5,521 nt of DNA from CAZDOD01 sp964506935 (GTDB lineage: Bacteria; Desulfobacterota; Zymogenia; Zymogenales; Zymogenaceae), in the NCBI GenBank assembly GCA_964506935.1, contig CAZDOD010000185.1, forward strand, positions 1 to 5,521, in the 5' to 3' direction. This document shows positions 1-5,521 of the stretch, in pieces (position 1 is the stretch's first letter; every line of letters starts with the position of its first letter). The notes below the pieces were generated by a model that saw only the letters and a program-made list of their open reading frames with translations, did not search any database and was not told where the DNA came from. Both the position numbers and the translations under genes were made by a program.

Positions 1-234
1 AACGTATATGTTGAAGACGGCAAGGCATTTCCTGTCTATAACGAAGAAGAAGGCAAGTGGTACTCGGTTATTATCATAGGCTACGATGAAAACGGAAACC
101 CCATCTGCCGTCTCGGACTGCCGACGGATCCAACCCAGCCCGGCGACCCGCTTAAAAATGATGGTGGAGATGGGGATATGGGTGATGACCTTGATGACAC
201 TGATATTGCCGCTGACTCGGTACCTAATAAGTGA
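1..234 (+). CDS. 3' end of an unrecognised protein with an acidic C-terminal tail (5'-truncated)
   Basis: Reading from base 1, the frame is open for 77 codons and ends in TGA at 232-234, followed directly by TAA. It has no start in the window, so the gene begins upstream. The visible protein has a compact, beta-like part (about residues 1-45, with VYVEDGKAF, GKWYSVIIIGYDENGNP and a single Cys), then a Pro/Thr linker (LPTDPTQPGDP), then a Gly/Asp-rich acidic tail (GGDGDMGDDLDDTDIA). The tail looks disordered and could bind cations, but it contains no complete calcium-binding repeat that I can name. No transmembrane segment is visible. The composition and a strong terminator 135 nt downstream support a real gene. 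I do not recognise the family; a surface or periplasmic protein is possible but unproven. An overlapping ATG-initiated frame at 86-271 is less credible because this frame has more protein-like composition and runs through the window edge. Confidence 0.6.
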   Translation, partial: NVYVEDGKAFPVYNEEEGKWYSVIIIGYDENGNPICRLGLPTDPTQPGDPLKNDGGDGDMGDDLDDTDIAADSVPNK

Positions 235-369
235 TAAAATAATGGCTTATGATAACTCAGGTCCGCATTAGGCTTGGTTTACGGTGATATGGATGATAAT
301 AGGTGGGGATGATCTGATTTGCGGTTAGGTGGATTATAAGTTTCAACTAAACAACTAAATTAGTCTTTC

Positions 370-395
370 AGAGGGGGAGAAATCCCCCTTTTTTT
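370..395 (+). terminator. Rho-independent terminator with a GAAA tetraloop
   Basis: GGGGGA (373-378) and TCCCCC (383-388) pair perfectly around a GAAA loop (379-382), a stabilising GNRA tetraloop. The stem can extend by A-T and G-T pairs on each side, and seven T residues (389-395) follow immediately on the + strand. It most likely ends the transcript of the gene stopping at 234. The T-run is followed by A's, but the minus-strand 3' side of the hairpin is not T-rich, so it is a poor terminator for the converging leftward gene. The rest of 235-490 is AT-rich, and I see no gene in it. Confidence 0.85.
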
Positions 396-490
396 AAAAA
401 AAATATAGACGAATTTATATTACAACCACTTACGATAACCGAGAATACCTAAAATTCAAACCAATTTACTGTCTCTATCAAACAATTCTT

Positions 491-940
491 CTATGGATAG
501 CGAGGGAGGTCTCTTACCTTTCCGAAGAACTCCTCCACTCCGAGGCTCCGCATCTCTTCGTTGTTCCTCCTCCACCTATCCTTGAGCCTGTCGGAAAGGC
601 CCGGGTCTTGACAGGGAAAATCTTCGCATTGAAAACAAAAATCGACCCCCTTCTCTTTTACGCAATCCTTCACATGACAGGCGAAAAAGACACAATCGCC
701 CGTACGGCAGGAACGACACGACCCACTGGAGAAATAGTCCAAGATTTTTCGGAAGGCGCCGTAATTCTCAAAGACAGGATTAAACATCGATAACCGCTCC
801 GCGTAAGAACCGAAATTCGGTCCCAGTAAATCCGAGAGCTCCTCGCTCAGGTGCCTGATGTCCCCGTCGATGTGCGCCAGACACTTTTTGCAATTAAGCC
901 CGCACGGAGCGATGTGAGAAAGTACCTCTTGATAATCCAT
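491..940 (-). CDS. DUF3795 family cysteine-rich protein (putative metal-binding)
   Basis: This 149-residue soluble protein has 11 cysteines. The N-terminal motif APCGLNCKKC (Cys13, Cys17, Cys20) is the hallmark of the DUF3795 family. It is followed by paired cysteines at 75/78, by 83, 88 and 93, and by the CFQCEDFPC cluster (102, 105, 110). The spacing suggests zinc or Fe-S binding sites, but the biochemical role of the family is unknown. The length is normal for the family and the protein looks complete. There is no signal peptide or membrane segment, so it is probably cytoplasmic. The start is supported by GAGGG 7 nt upstream of the ATG. The gene lies 194 nt downstream of the GRE activase on the same strand, so it may be separately transcribed or a distal operon member. 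No clear terminator was seen after its stop. The family call is from motif recognition; any functional tie to the GRE is inference. Confidence 0.85.
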   Translation of the reverse strand: MDYQEVLSHIAPCGLNCKKCLAHIDGDIRHLSEELSDLLGPNFGSYAERLSMFNPVFENYGAFRKILDYFSSGSCRSCRTGDCVFFACHVKDCVKEKGVDFCFQCEDFPCQDPGLSDRLKDRWRRNNEEMRSLGVEEFFGKVRDLPRYP

Positions 941-976
941 GACCTATCCCTCGTATTGAAAACATTTCTGTCTTTC

Positions 977-982
977 AGTATA
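977..982 (-). promoter_or_regulatory. Possible -10 box for the DUF3795 gene
   Basis: On the minus strand the hexamer TATACT matches the sigma-70 -10 consensus at 5 of 6 positions and would start a transcript about 30 nt before the ATG at 940. No good -35 hexamer lies 16-18 nt upstream. An alternative pair, TTGATT (1043-1048) with AAAAAT (1020-1025) and 17-nt spacing, sits across the palindrome. Both are weak assignments. They are mentioned because the 194-nt gap suggests the gene has its own promoter. Confidence 0.25.
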
Positions 983-1020
983 GATGCAATTTCACGGATC
1001 GGGGTGCGGCACAAAAACCA

Positions 1021-1053
1021 TTTTTTTGACTTGTTTTAAAACAATCAAGAAAA
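1021..1053. repeat. Palindrome in the activase/DUF3795 intergenic region (possible operator)
   Basis: TTGTTTTAAAACAA at 1031-1044 is a perfect 14-bp palindrome. With one unpaired base (C1030), TTGA (1026-1029) also pairs with TCAA (1045-1048), and the outer T-run pairs with AAAA (1050-1053) after one mismatch. The symmetry suits a dimeric repressor site or an AT-rich hairpin. It lies about 90 nt upstream of the DUF3795 start and overlaps one candidate promoter. AT-rich palindromes also arise by chance, so function is not established. Confidence 0.4.
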
Positions 1054-1058
1054 GCCAC

Positions 1059-1075
1059 AAAAGGGTTCCCGACCC
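1059..1075 (-). terminator. Weak terminator-like hairpin downstream of the GRE activase gene
   Basis: On the minus strand GGGT (1072-1075) and ACCC (1063-1066) pair around a five-base loop, and TTTT follows at 1062-1059. The stem is only four pairs and the T-run is short and interrupted by G, so it may terminate poorly or not at all. It lies about 60 nt past the activase stop, where a terminator would be expected if DUF3795 has its own promoter. Confidence 0.2.
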
Positions 1076-1134
1076 GGAAGTAACAGACGACGGCTATTTA
1101 ATCCCGGATGATTTTTTTTACTAACAGGGAAGCC

Positions 1135-2040
1135 TCAATGATTGATCACAACCTCAAATCCAAAATCCTCGAAGATCGCGACATAATCATCGAGCATATC
1201 GCCGGACAGCTCCCCCATATCCCGATATTCTTTCTCCCGCCCCAGCTTCTCATACTTGCTCTTTGCCATGCGGTTATATGGCATCAGGTGCACGGGCCCT
1301 TCATATTGTGTCTCTTTTAAAAATATACAAATTTCTTTTATGGAAACGGAATCTGCGTTAAAGCCGGGGATCAGGGGAATCCTTGGAATGATACGTTCGC
1401 TCCCCCCGTTTTTTGTGATGATCCTGAAGTTTTCGAGGATCACGCCGTTATCCACTCCGGTGAATTTTTTATGAACCTTGACGTCGGTGTGTTTTATGTC
1501 AAACAAAAAGAGGTCGACTTTTTCGATCAGGGTCGATATTAATTCCGTCCTGAAATATCCACATGTCTCAAGGGCGATATGAATGTTGTTTTCTCTGAGG
1601 AGATCCACGGTCTCTAAAAGGAATTCTCTCTGCACCGTGGGCTCGCCGCCGGTGATCGTCACACCCCCCGAGGATTCGTCGAAGAAGGGCTTATCTAGTA
1701 CTACCTTTTGCAGGATATCGGTTGCGCTCATTTCACAGCCGATTTTTTCGTGGGCGCCATTCGGACATGCCTCCCCACACAGACCGCATGCAACACATCG
1801 CCCGTAGTCCCGCTCGATCCCGCCGTCTGTCAGTGTCAGGGCGTCGTTCGGGCACGCCTCGACACAACTTTCACAACGGGTACACTTGTCAGCGATGTAG
1901 CCCATTTCGGGGCTTTGCCGCTGCGACTCCGGGTTGTGGCACCACCTGCATGATAGAGGACACCCCTTTAAGAACACGGTGGTCCGTATCCCCGGTCCGT
2001 CGTAGATCGCATAGGGCTGGATATCAAAGACGATTCCCAT
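1135..2040 (-). CDS. Glycyl radical enzyme activating enzyme (radical SAM, two extra 4Fe-4S sites)
   Basis: This 301-residue protein would activate the GRE encoded just upstream by reductively cleaving S-adenosylmethionine and abstracting a hydrogen from the GRE's glycine. The N-terminus (FDIQPYAIYDGPGIRTTVFLKG) is typical of GRE activases. The radical-SAM motif CPLSCRWC gives Cys27, Cys31 and Cys34, the ligands of the SAM-binding cluster. Two ferredoxin-like CxxCxxCxxxCP motifs follow: Cys53/56/59/63 and Cys82/85/88/92. This ferredoxin insert is found in activases of dehydratase and decarboxylase type GREs and is absent from the short pyruvate formate-lyase activase. The SAM-contact GGEP is at 131-134, DIKH at 181-184, and IPLIPGFN near 221-228. 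Length and motifs indicate an intact cytoplasmic enzyme. It starts 6 nt after the GRE stop without a strong Shine-Dalgarno, suggesting translational coupling. The assignment as activase is secure; the partner GRE is inferred from adjacency. Confidence 0.96.
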   Translation of the reverse strand: MGIVFDIQPYAIYDGPGIRTTVFLKGCPLSCRWCHNPESQRQSPEMGYIADKCTRCESCVEACPNDALTLTDGGIERDYGRCVACGLCGEACPNGAHEKIGCEMSATDILQKVVLDKPFFDESSGGVTITGGEPTVQREFLLETVDLLRENNIHIALETCGYFRTELISTLIEKVDLFLFDIKHTDVKVHKKFTGVDNGVILENFRIITKNGGSERIIPRIPLIPGFNADSVSIKEICIFLKETQYEGPVHLMPYNRMAKSKYEKLGREKEYRDMGELSGDMLDDYVAIFEDFGFEVVINH

Positions 2041-2050
2041 TTTGCACTAA
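2041..2050 (-). promoter_or_regulatory. GRE/activase junction without a clear Shine-Dalgarno
   Basis: The GRE stop TAG (2047-2049) is followed by only TGCAAA before the activase ATG. No purine-rich Shine-Dalgarno lies in the usual window; upstream bases read AACGTTTAG. Ribosomes ending the GRE probably re-initiate here, which would tie activase synthesis to GRE synthesis at a lower level. This is inference from spacing. Confidence 0.5.
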
Positions 2051-4626
2051 ACGTTCTTCGAGTGTTCGGAGCGGGAGATGATCTCGTCCTGTATCTCTCT
2101 TCCGAGGTCGACGAAATACGCGCTGTACCCACCGACCTTTACGATGAGGTCACTGTAATTTTCGGGTTGGGCCTGAGCAAGCCTCAAGACCTCGGTCGAT
2201 GCAACGGTCGGCTGGAGCTGTTCACCCCCGAGCTTGAAGTATGTTTTTATAAGGGACGAATATTTTTCCCTCGCCTCATCGCTCTCACCGATGGCCGAGG
2301 GATGGAGTCTGACGTTGACGGCGCACCCCAATACATCTGTAAAATCGAGCGCCGCGACCGACCTTAAAACCCCGGTAAGCCCCCTGCTATCGACATTGTA
2401 GGGATTGCAGCTAGCGGCATAGGGGGTAGCCGCCCTTCTCCCGTCGGGGGTTGCGAGGGAAACACGGCCGTCGAAGGTATGGGACGTCATGCTGTTGATA
2501 AACGGCGCATACGGCCCGCCCTTTAGGGTCCTGTATCTATATGTATCTTGAAAAAGCTCCTTTGTGAGATCATGGGCGATGGCGTCAGACTCCGGATTGG
2601 CGTTTCCCCATTTGCCGTCCAGCGCCTTTATCATCCGGTGGATATCCTCATATCCAATAAAATTATTATCGATGGCGCTAATTAAGGTTCCAAAGTCGAA
2701 GGCCCGCTCCTCGAAAACGAGCTTTTTGATGACATAGAGGGAATCGACGACATTGGCGATGCTGTTCATAAAGAGTATCCCTTCGAGGTCGTAGATGGCG
2801 CCCCCCATTGTCACGTCCCGTTTTTTTTCTAGGCACCCCCGTATAAAAAGCGAGATGTATGGCGCGGGGAGCTCTTCGGCATAGAGGCGATCGCGGATAT
2901 GGGTGGCATCAAAGATGAGCTTTGTCATGTTCTTCGCCTGAGACACATAGGCACCGAAGAACTCATCGAAGGACGAGAAGGTGTCGGGATAGCCGGTCTT
3001 GAGGCCCACATCACAGACCGTCCCCACAAGGGTCTTCCCGTTGCCGTTCCTTAGCGTCATGTCAAGCGTTCGCGCCATTAGAAGGGCCGAAAAGCCTATC
3101 CCCCCGGTCTTCCCGGGGGCGCACATATCCACACATCCAGTTATGGCGTAGTCGTTGGAATCGGGATCGGAAAATCCCCTCTTTTTCATCGCGGCGACAG
3201 AAATCTCGTCATTCATCAGAGAGATGCTCGATGTCCCGTTGTAGTGGAGGTCTGCGACCTTCAGGATCAGTTCTCTGGGTGAATCTCGATGAATCCTGAC
3301 GACGATATTGAGGGCCGTCTTCGAGCGGTGCGCCGCCTCCAATATGAGATAGGTAAGCTCGTTCGTGGCATCTTTCCCATCAGGCGTGAGGCCACCGAGA
3401 GTTACGGGCTCCGACCCTTCGTATCTCTGGCCGAAGATCCCCTGATAATTCGAGTCGGGGCGCATATTGTGCGTCATAACCTTGAGGAGTAGCTCTTCGA
3501 GTATCTCCCGCGCCTCGTCCCTCGTGATCTTACCCTCGCGGATGTCCGTCTCATAGTAGGGATAGAAGTATTGATCGAGGCGGCCGGGGGCATGTACGTT
3601 GAACGGTATGGCCAGTTCGACCGCAGTCTTTATCGTCCAATAGGACTGGACAGCCTCCCTGAAATCGCCAGCCGGAAAAAGCGGGGCCGAGGCGGTGTTC
3701 TTTACCATGAGGGCGAGGATTTTTTTTCGGTCGGGATTTTCCTCGCCTTCATAGGTCTTTTTTAGATACTCGTGGAGCCTTTTGGCGAAGGTAATGACGC
3801 CGTCGATGGCGATTTCCTGTGACCGCAAAAAATGAAACTCCTCCTCGGTATGATCTCCGTCTTTGATTTTCTTTTTTAATTCTTCCTGTATTGCATAAAG
3901 TCCCTTTTTCATCGGCGTCTCGTGATCGAGGATCAGGTGTCCCTGCCAGACCCCCATCGCGGCGCCGAGCGAGATCACGATGTCTTTTCTCGAAGTCGTG
4001 GAAGGGAGCGACGCATAGAAGCTCTCCATATCGCCTCTGAAGACACCTCCTTCTATAAGCCGTTCTTTGAGTTTATCGGCGATGGTCTTTCCGCGCCAGA
4101 ATGGGAGGAGTTTTTTGAGGAGGATTTTTTTATCTACCCTTTTCACCATACACGGGTTGATCTCTCTTTTTGCCATCGTGGTCGTCCCTATTGAAGGCAT
4201 CGCTGCACCGACGGCGCTCGTTTCTTTTAGGCTTTTAATCAAAGAGGATATCCCGTATTTCTTTATCATGTAGAAAATGAACTTAAGGTTTCCCCTTAGG
4301 ATGTATAACAGCATCGTCCGCTTTTTCAGCTCGACTCGAAATACCTCGTTAAAGAGCCCCCTCTCTATGTCGATCGGGACACCGAGGAAGTTTTCGGTCC
4401 ACGTCCCGGCAATGCGGTCGTCGAAATCGACATGAAAATCCATCTTCTCATAGACGTTTTTCATCGCAAGCGCCACACGCTCGGCGGCGGAAAGCCCGCT
4501 GTCTTCGGTCTCAATCCAAGATTCGGTGTAGAGCTTAGCCCGCTGGATGGAGATCACCGCTATCTCCTTCAGGTAGCGGCGTCTGAGCCTCGCTATCCTG
4601 TCGCTCGTATTTGTATCAGCGTCCAT
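2047..4626 (-). CDS. Glycyl radical enzyme of unknown substrate (PFL/PD-lyase superfamily)
   Basis: This 859-residue enzyme has the full GRE layout: an N-terminal PFL-like barrel domain and a C-terminal glycine-radical domain. Landmarks are PGRLDQYFYPYY (347-358), the active-site loop GCVDMC with thiyl Cys498, the GGAIYDLEG segment near 608-616, DSLYVIKKLVFEE near 628-640, TPDGR near 726-730, and KVGGYSAYFVDLG (830-842) with the radical Gly833, 26 residues from the C-terminus. In this family the activase makes a Gly radical, which generates a Cys thiyl radical that attacks the substrate, usually for dehydration or C-C, C-N, C-S or C-O cleavage. Several signature positions are unusual: Asp500 replaces the common Glu two residues after the thiyl Cys, QLQPTV replaces Q-x-Q-F-N-V, and a basic/hydrophobic stretch lies at about 98-160. 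This argues against pyruvate formate-lyase (no CC pair) and against confident assignment to known dehydratases. The ATG start is supported by AGAGGTG upstream. Being a GRE is certain; the substrate is not assigned. Confidence 0.95.
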   Translation of the reverse strand: MDADTNTSDRIARLRRRYLKEIAVISIQRAKLYTESWIETEDSGLSAAERVALAMKNVYEKMDFHVDFDDRIAGTWTENFLGVPIDIERGLFNEVFRVELKKRTMLLYILRGNLKFIFYMIKKYGISSLIKSLKETSAVGAAMPSIGTTTMAKREINPCMVKRVDKKILLKKLLPFWRGKTIADKLKERLIEGGVFRGDMESFYASLPSTTSRKDIVISLGAAMGVWQGHLILDHETPMKKGLYAIQEELKKKIKDGDHTEEEFHFLRSQEIAIDGVITFAKRLHEYLKKTYEGEENPDRKKILALMVKNTASAPLFPAGDFREAVQSYWTIKTAVELAIPFNVHAPGRLDQYFYPYYETDIREGKITRDEAREILEELLLKVMTHNMRPDSNYQGIFGQRYEGSEPVTLGGLTPDGKDATNELTYLILEAAHRSKTALNIVVRIHRDSPRELILKVADLHYNGTSSISLMNDEISVAAMKKRGFSDPDSNDYAITGCVDMCAPGKTGGIGFSALLMARTLDMTLRNGNGKTLVGTVCDVGLKTGYPDTFSSFDEFFGAYVSQAKNMTKLIFDATHIRDRLYAEELPAPYISLFIRGCLEKKRDVTMGGAIYDLEGILFMNSIANVVDSLYVIKKLVFEERAFDFGTLISAIDNNFIGYEDIHRMIKALDGKWGNANPESDAIAHDLTKELFQDTYRYRTLKGGPYAPFINSMTSHTFDGRVSLATPDGRRAATPYAASCNPYNVDSRGLTGVLRSVAALDFTDVLGCAVNVRLHPSAIGESDEAREKYSSLIKTYFKLGGEQLQPTVASTEVLRLAQAQPENYSDLIVKVGGYSAYFVDLGREIQDEIISRSEHSKNV

Positions 4627-4638
4627 TTTGCACCTCTA
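4627..4638 (-). promoter_or_regulatory. Ribosome binding site of the GRE gene, overlapping the transporter stop
   Basis: The minus strand reads TAGAGGTGCAAAATG: the transporter's TAG stop overlaps the AGAGGTG Shine-Dalgarno, and GAGG lies 6 nt before the GRE ATG at 4626. The site fixes the GRE start and makes the two genes translationally linked. Confidence 0.8.
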
Positions 4639-5521
4639 TTTTTTTGCCTTATCCCTCGCCTCGATATCGCGAAGTATCTTTTTGTGCATCGAGGCGTTTA
4701 TCGGAAAGAGCGAAATAAAAATAATCCCCAATATGATAAATCCCACCGGGATCAGTGTCAGGAGGAGACGTATCCCCATAAGCGAGGTCTCGGTCTGCTC
4801 GACGTTCGCGACGTATCCGACGTGTTTGAGCACAAGCCCGACTATAAATGCCGCCAGCGCCGCCGGAAATTTCTGGCAGAAGAAAAACGCACCGTAGATC
4901 ACGCCCTCCCTCCTGAGCCCCGTCTTCCACTGGGAATACTCAACGGTGTCGGGCACCATCGACCACGCCGAAAGCCAGTTCGTCGCCATGCCCGCCGCCC
5001 CGAGGAAAAATAGAAATAATGTGAGGTATATATTCTTTTCCCCGAAAAAGAAGAGAAGAACGAGGACCACAGCGAAGCTTCCGATCCCGAGGTTGTATGC
5101 GTATTTCTTGCTCTTTTTCGTCGAGATTTTGACAAACAGCGGCATGAAAGCTATAGCCGTGACAAACAGGCACAGGAACGCCAGCGGTATCATCGCCTCG
5201 TTTTTGAGGTTATATTTGAAGTAGTAATTGACCACCGCCGCCGTGATCATAACCGCCGTGAGGTGAAAGACGGTTCCCGCGGCAAGGATCAAGAACGGCT
5301 TATTTGAGAATATCACCTTGAGGTTATCCAGAAACCTCGGGTCTTCCTTCTTGGGATGCGATACCCGCTCCCTGACCGAAAGAAACGTGATAATGAGGAC
5401 AATCATGATTATAAGGCCGTATATGATTCCCATATACCGAAATCCGAGGACCTGATCCCCTTTCCCCAGGAGATCCACAACCGGGCGTGTCGCGGCTGCG
5501 GCAATGAGCACCCCGATAATG
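4636..5521 (-). CDS. GPH-family (MelB-like) cation symporter, C-terminal part
   Basis: The frame is open to the right edge and closes at TAG (4636-4638), so the protein's N-terminus lies outside the window. The GTG at 5511-5509 is only the first possible start codon; upstream codons (Ile-Ile-Gly) continue a helix, so it is not the start. Numbered from that GTG, hydrophobic helices lie near 1-8 (partial), 25-45, 73-96, 107-128, 141-156, 160-183, 203-229 and 246-270. This matches the end of TM5 and TM6-TM12 of a 12-helix carrier, with the usual central loop (46-72). Between TM10 and TM11 the signature DTVEYSQWKTGLRREG (188-203) identifies the glycoside-pentoside-hexuronide:cation symporter family. 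Known members carry sugars, glucuronides and related polar compounds with Na+ or H+. Roughly 150 residues are missing. Its 9-nt gap to the GRE gene indicates co-transcription and suggests that it imports the GRE substrate or a precursor. The specific cargo is unknown. Confidence 0.9.
   Translation of the reverse strand, partial: IIGVLIAAAATRPVVDLLGKGDQVLGFRYMGIIYGLIIMIVLIITFLSVRERVSHPKKEDPRFLDNLKVIFSNKPFLILAAGTVFHLTAVMITAAVVNYYFKYNLKNEAMIPLAFLCLFVTAIAFMPLFVKISTKKSKKYAYNLGIGSFAVVLVLLFFFGEKNIYLTLFLFFLGAAGMATNWLSAWSMVPDTVEYSQWKTGLRREGVIYGAFFFCQKFPAALAAFIVGLVLKHVGYVANVEQTETSLMGIRLLLTLIPVGFIILGIIFISLFPINASMHKKILRDIEARDKAKK

Noticed and set aside
86..271. 61-codon ATG-initiated frame on the + strand
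   Set aside because: It overlaps the open frame from base 1 to 234, which has better protein-like composition and an acidic tail; no Shine-Dalgarno was seen before the ATG at 86.
396..490. A leftward terminator after the DUF3795 stop
   Set aside because: Only a five-pair AT stem (AAATT/AATTT) without a following T-run is visible on the minus strand, which is too weak to call.
1722..2081. 119-codon open frame on the + strand
   Set aside because: It is antisense to the Cys-rich N-terminus of the activase; its Arg/Pro/His bias and lack of a recognisable motif mark it as a shadow.
2047..4626. Pyruvate formate-lyase (pflB) as the identity of the GRE
   Set aside because: PFL has adjacent Cys-Cys at the active site and a short activase without ferredoxin clusters. 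Here there is a single thiyl Cys followed by V-D, and the activase carries two extra cluster motifs.
4432..5013. 193-codon open frame on the + strand
   Set aside because: It lies antisense to the N-terminus of the GRE and the C-terminus of the transporter, both supported by strong family motifs. Its Arg/His/Pro-rich composition is typical of an antisense shadow.
5509..5511. GTG as the true start of the transporter
   Set aside because: The frame continues open to the edge with helix-like codons, and the GPH family needs about 150 more N-terminal residues, so the start lies outside the window.

Overview
The window comes from an anaerobic bacterium. The evidence is an oxygen-sensitive glycyl radical enzyme (GRE) with its own radical-SAM activase, Shine-Dalgarno-type starts, and one classical hairpin plus T-run terminator. 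Base composition is fairly balanced in the coding part and AT-rich in the left intergenic stretch. The sequence does not fix the phylum; a sediment or gut anaerobe (Desulfobacterota, Firmicutes or similar) would fit, but that is only an impression.

Layout, left to right. (1) Positions 1-234 hold the 3' end of a rightward gene for an unrecognised protein with an acidic Asp/Gly-rich tail. An AT-rich gap follows, with a strong terminator at 370-395. (2) A leftward gene at 491-940 encodes a small cysteine-rich DUF3795 protein and converges on gene 1. (3) A 194-nt intergenic region (941-1134) carries a 14-bp perfect palindrome with further imperfect pairing around it, a possible -10 box and a weak terminator-like hairpin. 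(4) A tight leftward operon fills the rest. It is transcribed in the order GPH-family (MelB-like) transporter (cut by the right edge), GRE of 859 residues, then GRE-activating enzyme of 301 residues. The gaps are only 9 and 6 nt, and the GRE ribosome binding site overlaps the transporter stop codon.

The operon reads as a self-contained module. The transporter would import a small, probably polar substrate. The activase would reductively cleave S-adenosylmethionine to place a radical on Gly833 of the GRE, and the GRE would then break or rearrange the substrate through Cys498. The GRE is clearly a family member, but several of its signature positions differ from the well-studied dehydratases and lyases. 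It has Asp where Cys-x-Glu is usual (GCVDMC), QLQPTV where Q-x-Q-F-N-V is usual, KVGGYSA in place of RVxGYSA, and a basic/hydrophobic stretch near residues 98-160. I cannot assign a substrate, and this divergent GRE with a GPH transporter is the most interesting content of the window.
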